In this document: piece by piece, positions 1 through 6,677 of the stretch | How the letters are laid out: each line of letters opens with the position of its first letter | Position numbering within the stretch: the first letter of the stretch is position 1 | Origin: Spirochaetae bacterium HGW-Spirochaetae-9 | GTDB taxonomy: Bacteria; Spirochaetota; Spirochaetia; Treponematales; Rectinemataceae | Length of the DNA stretch: 10,318 nt | Direction of reading: 5' to 3' | NCBI GenBank assembly: GCA_002839205.1 | Contig: PGXP01000033.1 | Coordinates: 1-10,318 of the forward strand | Notes under the pieces: generated by a model | Told to the model about the DNA's origin: nothing | Databases searched by the model: none | What the model saw: the letters and a program-made list of their open reading frames with translations, nothing else | Position numbers and translations under genes: made by a program

Positions 1-325
1 GGTCCGTGGGGTACTTCCAGAAATCCTTCAGCAGGTAGTGAAACTGGAATACAAAGCCAACGAGGGCGCCGCGGTACTGTGGCAACTGCTTTTCCGACAG
101 CGCGTGCAGGGCGTAGGATCCAACCGTCACCTCGCCTGAGTCGAATCCCTCCAGCCCTCCGAGGATCGACAGGAGCGTGCTCTTGCCCGAGCCGCTCGAG
201 CCCATGATCGAGCAGGAGCTTCCACGGCTGATTTCCATATCGATACCCTTCAGGACGTAGAGGGTTTCAGCCTGGCTTTCAAAATTCTTCACAAGCCCTC
301 TGCAGCGCACGATGATCTCACTCAT
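1..325 (-). CDS. lolD: LolD-type lipoprotein-release ABC transporter ATPase, N-terminal part
   Basis: This is the cytoplasmic ATPase that drives a LolCDE-type complex, which extracts lipoproteins from the inner membrane for delivery to the outer membrane. Only the first 108 residues are in the window, since the 3' end runs off at base 1. Visible are a Walker A motif GSSGSGKST (residues 42-50), the following LLSILGGLEGFDSGEV stretch typical of the LolD/MacB/FtsE group, and a Q-loop FQFHYLLKDF (93-102, Gln94) very like the LolD signature. The ATG at 325-323 overlaps the end of the permease gene by 8 bases, with an AGAGG element upstream, so the two are translationally coupled and the substrate can be inferred from the partner. 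After the Q-loop the sequence reads WKYPTD where LolD proteins usually have TALENV, which is odd. MacB or FtsE ATPases are alternatives, but the permease partner favours LolD. Confidence 0.88.
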   Translation of the reverse strand, partial: MSEIIVRCRGLVKNFESQAETLYVLKGIDMEISRGSSCSIMGSSGSGKSTLLSILGGLEGFDSGEVTVGSYALHALSEKQLPQYRGALVGFVFQFHYLLKDFWKYPTD

Positions 326-1610
326 TCCTGAATACCTCTGAAGGCTTGGCCTCCGAAACTCTCCGCGCGGCGAAAAAAGCTGCCAAGCTTGTGGAAGCGA
401 TCGCCGTCGCGGCAATAAAGATAATTTCTGCCGCAGTTATCGATACGGGAATGGCGTCGATATAAAAATACGAAGGCGAAAAGAGCCTAAAATCCTCTCC
501 CGTGGGCAAAATGCCGAATTTTTGGGTCAACGAATGGAGGAAGCGCATCATACCTGCAACGAAATCCAGGATGCCGTTTATATTGTCGCCGAGAAGGAGC
601 CCCACTACCGTTCCCATGAGAGCTCCCAGAGTTCCGATAGCAAATCCTTCAATGATAAAGATGCTGCGGATGTCGCGATCCGAGGCTCCACAGGCCTTCA
701 ACAGGGCAATATCGGAGGTTTTGGAAGCGATGACGCGGCGCAAGGCGTGAAAAATATTGATGCCGACGACGACAAAAATAAGGCTCACGAGAAGCATCAT
801 CATGGATTTTTCCGTCCGGAGGGCGCCGAAGAAGCTCCTGTTGTAATCGCGCCATGAAACGATTTTGCCAGAGCCGTCGGCCAGAACTTCCCGAATTTCC
901 TCGATTGCCTGGTAATCAGCGTAGCGATCACGGAGTTTGATACCGACAACAAGAGGTGTTGTGGAGAAAATCGGCCCGAGACTCCCTGCTTTTTCCAGGT
1001 TGATGAAGCCCATGGAAGCGTCGAATTCATAGTATCCCGAACTGAAGGTTGAGCCCATGATGATACTGCCCTTTACCGGCTGAATTCCTTCATTTTCGCT
1101 CTGCGTCATCCCGAAAAGCTCCACCGAGAGGCCGGGATCGATGCCGAGGGAGCTGGCTGCTTCCTTGCCGAGAAGGAGATATCCGGCTTGAGGCATCGCC
1201 GATGTCTCCGAAAGACCCAAGGCCCGAACAAGGGAGGGATCATATCGATCGGCTCCGTCCTGGAAGGCCCGAAGATTCACACTTATCGTCTGTCCCGAAG
1301 GTCCGAGCGCAAGGACATGGGTCTCCTTGAAGGCGACGGCTGATGAAATGCCTGGTATCGCCCTGAACCTTGCGAGCTCGGTGATGTCGAAGTCATCGGG
1401 AAGCTCGACGCGCAGATGAAAGCTGGAAATCTCGAGGATGGAATCGATATAGCCCTGCTGAAGCCCACCCATCACCCCGATAACGACGATCAGCGCTGTG
1501 ACGCCGGCGGCAATACCTGCCCCTGCCAGGATCGCCCTGCTGAGCGACATTCTCCGGCGCCCGGAAAAGCCCCAGCGGGTGGCGGTAAAGAAGAGCGCTC
1601 TGGCAGTCAC
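318..1610 (-). CDS. LolC/LolE-family lipoprotein-release ABC permease
   Basis: This 430-residue inner-membrane permease pairs with the ATPase encoded just downstream. The layout is that of LolC/LolE: a short cytoplasmic N-terminus, TM1 (about residues 25-48, ending VIGVMGGLQ, close to the family's VMNG motif), a large periplasmic MacB-type domain (about 50-265), then TM2 (270-290), TM3 (317-341) and TM4 (393-415). The cytoplasmic motif IALLKACGAS (301-310) after TM2 is the FtsX/LolC coupling region, and FYIDAIPVSIT (382-392) before TM4 is typical of LolC/E rather than MacB. The GTG start at 1610-1608 is chosen because an in-frame stop lies a few codons upstream and GTG is the only plausible start between, 4 bases after the ftsY stop. 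Its ribosome site is weak, suggesting coupling to ftsY. Only one permease is visible, so whether it works as a homodimer or with another permease elsewhere cannot be told. Confidence 0.9.
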   Translation of the reverse strand: MTARALFFTATRWGFSGRRRMSLSRAILAGAGIAAGVTALIVVIGVMGGLQQGYIDSILEISSFHLRVELPDDFDITELARFRAIPGISSAVAFKETHVLALGPSGQTISVNLRAFQDGADRYDPSLVRALGLSETSAMPQAGYLLLGKEAASSLGIDPGLSVELFGMTQSENEGIQPVKGSIIMGSTFSSGYYEFDASMGFINLEKAGSLGPIFSTTPLVVGIKLRDRYADYQAIEEIREVLADGSGKIVSWRDYNRSFFGALRTEKSMMMLLVSLIFVVVGINIFHALRRVIASKTSDIALLKACGASDRDIRSIFIIEGFAIGTLGALMGTVVGLLLGDNINGILDFVAGMMRFLHSLTQKFGILPTGEDFRLFSPSYFYIDAIPVSITAAEIIFIAATAIASTSLAAFFAARRVSEAKPSEVFRNE

Positions 1611-1614
1611 CTGG

Positions 1615-2478
1615 TCACAAGCCTATGAATTCATCGAGGAAGCGATCGGGATCGAAGGTGGAAAAATCCTTGTACCCTTCGCCTGTTCCGACAAAGAGGG
1701 TGGCGAGGCCGAAATCTCTCGCCAGGCTCAGGACCATGCCTCCCTTGGCCGTGGAGTCGTGTTTGCTCAGTAGTACCCCGTCGAGGGAAACGGCGCCATG
1801 GAAGATTTCGGCCTGCCGCATGCCGTTTTGCCCTGTCGTCGAGTCCAGGACAAGAATCTTGCTGTATTTGGCGCCGGGTGCTCGTTGCGTGATGATCCTG
1901 TCCATCTTCTCAAGCTCCTTGAGAAGGTCCTGTCTGGTATGCATCCGTCCCGCCGTGTCGACGATGACAAGGCCTGGGCGCCCGGCACCGGCAGCCTCGA
2001 TGCTGTCCCACAGCACAGCCGCCGCGTCGGCACCCTGATGCTGGGCTACAACCCTCACGCCCGTGCGCTCACCGTGTATCTTGAGCTGGTTCACCGCTGC
2101 GGCGCGGAAGGTGTCGCCCGCCGCCAGGATGATATTCTCGGCACCCTTGGCGCGCGCCCGGACGGCGAGCTTGGCACAGGATGTGGTTTTCCCTACCCCG
2201 TTGACGCCAAGAAGGAGAACGATATTGAGGATACCTGGTTCGATGACAAAGGATTTTCGCAGCGCATAGGGACGAAGTATTTCCTTGAGCGCTCGTCGGG
2301 CCGAATCGAGGTCGGAGATCTTGTCTTTTCTGCAGGTTTCCTTGAGCCGATCCACTATTTCAAAGGCGAAGGCCGCTCCGATGTCACCTTCGACGAGAAG
2401 ATCGGCCAAGTCATCGTAAACGGACTCATCGAGGCTCGATTTTTTGAAGAGGGCCCGTATCTTGTCAGCAAAGATCAT
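1615..2478 (-). CDS. ftsY: Signal recognition particle receptor FtsY
   Basis: This is the SRP receptor GTPase, which docks ribosome-nascent-chain-SRP complexes at the inner membrane. At 287 residues it is an NG-only form without the long acidic A domain of E. coli FtsY, similar in size to thermophile and other short FtsY proteins. The N domain covers about residues 1-80. The G domain shows G1 GVNGVGKTT (91-99), GDTFRAAAVNQL (121-132), G3 DTAGR (174-178), TTGQN (214-218) and the closing GTGEGYKDF (264-272). G4 reads SKHD (238-241) instead of the usual TKLD, followed by the normal STAKGG, a mild oddity that keeps Lys and Asp. Loss of the A domain means membrane contact probably relies on the N-terminal helix (FADKIRALFKK). 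The ATG at 2478 follows a GGAG site by 5 bases, 20 bases after the upstream gene. Ffh is excluded because there is no M domain. Confidence 0.95.
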   Translation of the reverse strand: MIFADKIRALFKKSSLDESVYDDLADLLVEGDIGAAFAFEIVDRLKETCRKDKISDLDSARRALKEILRPYALRKSFVIEPGILNIVLLLGVNGVGKTTSCAKLAVRARAKGAENIILAAGDTFRAAAVNQLKIHGERTGVRVVAQHQGADAAAVLWDSIEAAGAGRPGLVIVDTAGRMHTRQDLLKELEKMDRIITQRAPGAKYSKILVLDSTTGQNGMRQAEIFHGAVSLDGVLLSKHDSTAKGGMVLSLARDFGLATLFVGTGEGYKDFSTFDPDRFLDEFIGL

Positions 2479-2498
2479 AAAGACTCCGTCATTGGAAT

Positions 2499-3659
2499 TT
2501 ATCGCGAAGCTCGTAATACATCCATCAGTTTCAGCGCGCTGTCAACAATGAATGCGGCACTGAGAGAGACGGAGATGATTGCTCCCGCTCCGCTCCAGGA
2601 CAATGCGTCGATGCTCACCGCCGATCGGGAAAAAGCCTCGCTGTAGGAAAAATAACTTCCTAATGCCAAGGCGCTTAAGGGAACACTGATGATAAAACGG
2701 CCTAAGGCAGCGCTGAACTTTCTCTCCGCTTCGATAAATCTGGATTTTTCTTCCCATCGCAGCGTTTCGTCGGCGCTGAAAATTGATTCGCCTGAACCCA
2801 GGGTCGGCTCTGACCCAATGGATGTCAGCTTCACGTCGAGGGAACTGTAGTATCCTGGGCGTAACGCCAAGGTCCGCCGGCCTTCCTCGAAGCCTTTCCG
2901 GTTCATGATGATTTCGTATTCACCCGCTTCATGGATGAATAGCCTCGAACCAGCCACATAGATATTCATCGGTGATGGATTTCTGCCCACAGTGAGGAGG
3001 ACACCATGTTCCGGTTCTGTTCTTACATCAAGGATGCCCAGTTCCCTGCCCGCTGCCCAGGAGAGAAGTCCTGGAAGCAGCCTTGCAGCCAAGCTGTCCA
3101 AATCGGAGATGCTGCCGCTGAAAGCCAGGACATCAGGCTGCATGGATCCTGCGTTGGAAGCTGCTCCCTCTCCCCCCTTCGAAAAAAGCAGAATGCTGCA
3201 TTCGATATTCTCGCCGATGAGGGAATAGAAACCGGCAACCAGCCCATCAAGGCCTTTCAAAGCCTCCATTCCTGCCTGGATTTCTCTGTAACGCAGGTCA
3301 TTGCCGCTCTGATTGAGAAGAGTCTTAACCAGGACAGGCTTGCCATCATTGTCTTTCGCGACGCGCTTCGGCATTGGTTCCAGCGCCGAAGCGAGCAAGG
3401 CAGGGATAGTCCTGTCCAGGATGCCTTCAGCAGACTGAGCCGCGCACTCGCCAGCCTGCTCAAGATTGAGACCCCTGGTTTCAAGGTTTGCCAGAAGCTC
3501 CGGAGAAACCTGGATAAATCTGGAAAAGCCCAGAACCCAGGGCGCGGAAGTCGCATCCTTCGGCACTTCCTGGGCCTGGAGATTGAGCGACGTCAAAAGG
3601 AGGACCAGCATGACTGCCAGTCCCCCTCCCCTTCGTCTCAAGCCCTCAAACTTCCTCAT
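2499..3659 (-). CDS. Secreted or membrane-anchored hypothetical protein with PEGA-like segment
   Basis: I do not recognise this 386-residue protein as a named family. From the ATG at 3659-3657 it begins with a basic stretch (MRKFEGLRRR) and a hydrophobic core (about 13-26), ending in a plausible signal-peptidase site near LQA-QE (residue 29), so export is likely. Residues about 40-210 form an alpha/beta-looking domain with no motif I know. Residues about 215-278, containing AGEYEIIMNRKGF and then ALRPGYYSSLDVKL, resemble a PEGA repeat, the extracellular beta-sandwich found in many spirochaete envelope proteins. Two hydrophobic segments near the C-terminus (about 321-340 and 356-378) could be membrane helices, giving an unusual secreted-then-anchored layout. 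The chosen ATG overlaps the end of prfB by 14 bases. An earlier start at 3686 is possible but would overlap prfB further and delay the signal peptide. A role in envelope biogenesis is inferred only from localisation and the ftsY-lol neighbours. Confidence 0.72.
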   Translation of the reverse strand: MRKFEGLRRRGGGLAVMLVLLLTSLNLQAQEVPKDATSAPWVLGFSRFIQVSPELLANLETRGLNLEQAGECAAQSAEGILDRTIPALLASALEPMPKRVAKDNDGKPVLVKTLLNQSGNDLRYREIQAGMEALKGLDGLVAGFYSLIGENIECSILLFSKGGEGAASNAGSMQPDVLAFSGSISDLDSLAARLLPGLLSWAAGRELGILDVRTEPEHGVLLTVGRNPSPMNIYVAGSRLFIHEAGEYEIIMNRKGFEEGRRTLALRPGYYSSLDVKLTSIGSEPTLGSGESIFSADETLRWEEKSRFIEAERKFSAALGRFIISVPLSALALGSYFSYSEAFSRSAVSIDALSWSGAGAIISVSLSAAFIVDSALKLMDVLRASR

Positions 3660-4780
3660 CGTCTTCTTCGGAGAGCGGCACACCACCCTTCCACTTCCAG
3701 CGCAGGTAGGTTTCGATAAAAGGATCGATGCCGCCGTCCATCACCTCGTGGACGTTCCCGACGAAAAACTTGGTCCTGTGGTCCTTCACCATCGTATATG
3801 GCTGGAAGACATAGGAGCGGATCTGGGATCCCCAGGCTATGTCTTTCTTGTCATTCTGGAACTTGGCGTTCTCCTTTTCCTTCTCGAGCCTGTAGTATTC
3901 GTACAGCCTCGAGCGGAGTACGCTGAAAGCCACGTCCTTGTTCTTGTACTGGCTTCGTTCGTTCTGGCAAGTGACGACAATGCCCGTCTCAAGATGGGTT
4001 ATGCGCACCGCCGAGTCGGTCTTGTTGACTTTCTGACCGCCGGCTCCCCCCGAACGGTAGGTGTCGATGCGGATATCCTCCGGCTTGATGTCGATGGTGA
4101 TCGAATCGTCGAGGACCGGGAGGACATAAACCGAAGCAAAGGATGTATGGCGCCTGGCGTTGGCATCGAAGGGGGAAATGCGCACGAGTCGGTGCACGCC
4201 GCTTTCGCCGCGCAGGTACCCATAGGCATAGGGGCCGCTTATCTGGATGGTAGCGGATTTGATGCCGCCCTCGCTCTCCAGGATATCGACAACCTCGGTC
4301 TTGAAATTCCGCCTTTCAGCCCAGCGGGTATAGGTTCTGAGGAGCATGCTGGCCCAATCGCAGGCTTCCGTCCCGCCCGATCCGGCGTGTATGGCGAGAT
4401 AGGCGTCCGAGGAATCCGCTTCGCCGGAAAGGAGTTCAAGGACGATGGCATCGTCAAAGCGCTTTCTGATGTCATCGAGGGTATTTTTCAGGTCGCTTTC
4501 GAAATCGCGCTGCTCCTCGGCCAGGGCGAGCTCATGGAACTCGCGCAGTGATTCAACGTCCGTGGTGAGTCGACGCCATGCCTCGAGCCTGTCTTTTATC
4601 TGCTTTATCTGGGCGAAAACCTTGCCGGCTTTGGCCGAATCATTCCAGAAATCGGGCTCCGCGGTCAGCTTTTCTTTTTCCTTTATGCTGTTTTCAAGCG
4701 ATTCGGGGTCAAAGACGCCCCCATATATCGGTGATTTCGGCTTGAAGGTCGGAAATTGGTTTGGCTAGTTCTTCCAACAT
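3646..4780 (-). CDS. prfB: Peptide chain release factor 2, expressed by programmed +1 frameshift
   Basis: RF2 recognises UAA and UGA stop codons in the ribosomal A site and triggers peptide release. The gene is in two frames. The zero frame starts at ATG 4780-4778, encodes 23 residues and stops at TGA (4711-4709). A +1 shift at CTT-T continues at GAC (4710-4708) for 354 codons to the stop at 3646, giving about 377 residues, close to the E. coli length of 365. The main frame shows the helical N-domain (PDFWND near the start), HAGSGGTEACDWASM, the RF2 tripeptide anticodon SPF in VRISPFDANARRHTSF, and the catalytic GGQ in SGGAGGQKVNKTDSAVR. SPF rather than PxT separates it from RF1. The C-terminus ends in an acidic EEDDEEV tail. 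A strong AAGGAG site precedes the start by 7 bases. Annotating only the second frame would lose the N-terminus or suggest a false pseudogene. Confidence 0.95.
4708..4723 (-). promoter_or_regulatory. Programmed +1 ribosomal frameshift signal in prfB
   Basis: Read on the minus strand this is TGG GGG CGT CTT TGA C. The slippery CTT codon is followed directly by the in-frame TGA and a C, a context known to terminate poorly, and a GGGGG Shine-Dalgarno-like run sits three bases before CTT. E. coli prfB has AGG GGG TAT CTT TGA C at the same spacing. In that system low RF2 slows termination at UGA, the peptidyl-tRNA slips forward by one base, and full RF2 is made, so RF2 controls its own level. The same logic is inferred here from this near-identical element and from the intact downstream frame. 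Confidence 0.95.
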
Positions 4781-4787
4781 CGTCAGA

Positions 4788-4793
4788 CTCCTT
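4788..4793 (-). promoter_or_regulatory. Ribosome binding site of prfB
   Basis: AAGGAG lies 7 bases before the ATG at 4780-4778. It fixes the start of the short zero frame, which has no other coding evidence because it is only 23 codons long. The element is one of the strongest Shine-Dalgarno matches in the window. Confidence 0.8.
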
Positions 4794-4804
4794 ATTCTGT
4801 CATA

Positions 4805-4833
4805 AATATAATACTACTTAAAGTACAGAAAAA
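4805..4833 (-). promoter_or_regulatory. Possible promoter for prfB and downstream genes
   Basis: The gap between galM and prfB is strikingly AT-rich compared with its surroundings. It contains a -10-like TATATT (4810-4805). A weak -35-like TTTTTC (4833-4828) inside the end of galM lies 17 bases upstream. The -35 match is poor, so this is suggested mainly by composition and position before a new functional group of genes. Confidence 0.28.
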
Positions 4834-5867
4834 TGATACTCGGTCGTATGAATCCATCGTTCACCGGGTTGAATCCAGCAGGATGGAAAATCGGGTCTAT
4901 TGGGCGAGTTAGGGCAATACTGTGTTTCAAGGCAAAAACCCGCGTGCTTGCCGTATACAGAACCATGCTTGCCTATTATGCCATTCAATGAATTTCCTGT
5001 ATAGAACTGCACGGCCGGCAAGGTAGTGTGGACTTCCAGCCTTCTTCCGCTGCCCCTTTCTGCTACCGTGGCAAAAGGCTCTCTTCCCAAGGTGCCTTCA
5101 CTCCCTGTTCCGTCGACCATGAAACAATGGTCGTAACCGACGAGCGAGGTATCCAGATCGGCGCCCATACGCTTTCCCCGCCTGAAATCGAAGACAGTGC
5201 CTCCAACATCCCTGGGGTCGCCGGCCAGGGGAATCATGGTACTGTCCACGGGCAGATAGCGGCTGCAGGTGAGACTCAGCTCGTGATCCAGTATGGTCCC
5301 GGAGCCCTCCCCCCGGAGATTGAAATAGGCATGGTTGGTAAGGTTGACCGGCGTGAGACTGTCCGACTGGGCATCGTAGGCGATACGAACTTTACCTTCA
5401 GCGCTCAAGGTGACGATTACGGAAGCTATGAGATTGCCTGGATAGCCCTCATCGCCATCGGGGCTTCGGAGGGTGAATCGCAAGGCCGGGTTCCCTGCAA
5501 TGCTCTCGATGTCTGAATCCCAGAGCCTTCGGCTGAAGCCGCGTTTGCCGCCATGCAGGTGGTTGGGACCATTGTTGGCGAAGAGGGGATATTCCCTCGA
5601 GCCTATGGAGAACTTCGCATCGGCAATTCTGTTCGCGTAACGTCCCACCGTTGCACCAAAATAAGGATGAACCTGTGCATAGGGCGAAAAACTTGAAAAG
5701 CCCAGGAGCAGATCATCCCTCTTTCCATGGGTATCAGGCATGATGAAACTAACCCAGGAAGCTCCATAGTCACTCCATCCAGCCTTGTACTCTCCGGCTT
5801 CCATAAGGAACAACGAGACATCTTCCCCCGTCGAGAGAGTTCCAAATTGTTTTTTAATCACTGTCAT
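4818..5867 (-). CDS. galM: Aldose 1-epimerase (mutarotase)
   Basis: GalM interconverts the alpha and beta anomers of glucose, galactose and related aldoses in the cytoplasm, feeding the Leloir and other sugar pathways. The 349 residues match the usual family length of about 340-350. Family motifs are present in order: GRYANRI (75-81), NNGPNHLHGG (98-107, with a substrate-binding His), DEGYPG (139-144), NHAYFNL (178-184, His179 being the expected catalytic acid), YDHCF (245-249), LPAVQFYTGN (283-292) and FCLETQ (311-316, Glu314 being the expected catalytic base). The frame is open further upstream, but ATG 5867-5865 is chosen because the upstream part lies inside the SDR gene and this start gives the normal N-terminus (MTVIKKQFGTLSTGEDV). 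It begins one base after the SDR stop and has only a weak ribosome site, so coupling is likely. All catalytic residues look intact. Confidence 0.95.
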   Translation of the reverse strand: MTVIKKQFGTLSTGEDVSLFLMEAGEYKAGWSDYGASWVSFIMPDTHGKRDDLLLGFSSFSPYAQVHPYFGATVGRYANRIADAKFSIGSREYPLFANNGPNHLHGGKRGFSRRLWDSDIESIAGNPALRFTLRSPDGDEGYPGNLIASVIVTLSAEGKVRIAYDAQSDSLTPVNLTNHAYFNLRGEGSGTILDHELSLTCSRYLPVDSTMIPLAGDPRDVGGTVFDFRRGKRMGADLDTSLVGYDHCFMVDGTGSEGTLGREPFATVAERGSGRRLEVHTTLPAVQFYTGNSLNGIIGKHGSVYGKHAGFCLETQYCPNSPNRPDFPSCWIQPGERWIHTTEYHFSVL

Positions 5868-5868
5868 A

Positions 5869-6675
5869 TCATATCTTGTAGTAGCGATCGAGCGCCCATT
5901 CCGTAAAACGGTTGGGAAGAAGGCGCTTGAGCAAGGGAACCGTCCTTTGGAATGCCTGTCCAAAGGTGTAGCGGCAACGGGGCCTGGAATTGTTCAAGAT
6001 TTTCAGGACAAGGGGGCCGAACTTTTCTGGCGGATATCCCTTTTCCTCGTCGGCCCAGGCGACTTCCATCGCTCTCCCATAGGACGCCCCGTATTCGCTG
6101 CTCACCGCTGCATCGCTGCGGCAGTCTTGGTGCCGTATATCACTGGGCTGGATCAGGGATACCTGTATTCCAAAAGGCCGTACTTCGGCCCTCAGGGATT
6201 CCGTCATGCCTTCCAGGGCGAATTTGGACCCGGAATAGACTCCCTGGAAAGGAAGCCCAACCACGCCCCCCACGGAGCTTACGTTCACGATGTGGCCGCG
6301 CCCCTGACGGCGCATGATGGGCAGTACTTCCTTGCATACAAGCATGGCTCCCAGGCTATTCGTGCGCCAGCAGTTAACGATTACCTCAGGCGCGGTGCAC
6401 TCGATGGGACCGACGACATGAAGACCGGCATTGTTGATGACGGCATCCAGCCGTCCTTGCTTTTCCATGATGAGGCCTATAGCGCCGGCGATGGATTCGC
6501 TGTCGGTGACATCCATTCGCAGCATGGTAAAATTGCCCGTTTTCGTCGCTTCGCTGGATGCGGAACGGCTTGTTCCGTAGACGATCCAGCCATTATCGGC
6601 GAGAAAGGAGGCACAGGCCTTGCCAAGGCCTCCGGAGGCTCCTGTGACCAGCGCTACTTTGGAAGAAGTCACCAC
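5869..6675 (-). CDS. Classical short-chain dehydrogenase/reductase
   Basis: This is a 268-residue NAD(P)-dependent oxidoreductase with a Rossmann fold. It has the cofactor loop TGASGGLG (11-18), DVT (55-57), NNAG (81-84), the catalytic Asn region (WRTNSLG, Asn106), NVSSVGG with the catalytic Ser (133 or 134), and YSGSK giving Tyr147 and Lys151. SLIQPSDI (174-181) stands where most relatives have PGxxxT, a small variation. Thr-Ser-Arg after the second strand (TSRSAS, 35-40) would suit NADP, as an inference only. The C-terminal 50 residues, rich in Arg and aromatic residues (RCRYTFGQAFQ and LLPNRFTEWALDRYYKI), resemble SDRs acting on lipids or steroid-like compounds, but the substrate cannot be read from sequence. 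The close link to galM hints at a sugar substrate, weakly. The start is GTG 6675-6673. Confidence 0.9.
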   Translation of the reverse strand: MVTSSKVALVTGASGGLGKACASFLADNGWIVYGTSRSASSEATKTGNFTMLRMDVTDSESIAGAIGLIMEKQGRLDAVINNAGLHVVGPIECTAPEVIVNCWRTNSLGAMLVCKEVLPIMRRQGRGHIVNVSSVGGVVGLPFQGVYSGSKFALEGMTESLRAEVRPFGIQVSLIQPSDIRHQDCRSDAAVSSEYGASYGRAMEVAWADEEKGYPPEKFGPLVLKILNNSRPRCRYTFGQAFQRTVPLLKRLLPNRFTEWALDRYYKI

Positions 6676-6677
6676 GA

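Noticed and set aside
1798..2646. A 282-codon plus-strand frame opposite ftsY
   Set aside because: Antisense to an intact SRP receptor with all its motifs. The translated product shows no family likeness.
3466..4551. A 361-codon open frame on the plus strand opposite prfB
   Set aside because: It lies fully antisense to a clear RF2 gene and the start of its neighbour, lacks recognisable motifs, and is explained by codon bias of the real gene.
3646..4780. prfB as a frameshifted pseudogene
   Set aside because: The break falls exactly at CTT TGA C with a correctly spaced internal Shine-Dalgarno, and the rest of the gene is intact, so it is programmed frameshifting.
5868..5963. Upstream extension of galM by 32 codons
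   Set aside because: It would lie inside the SDR gene and add an N-terminus foreign to the family. The ATG at 5867 gives the normal start.
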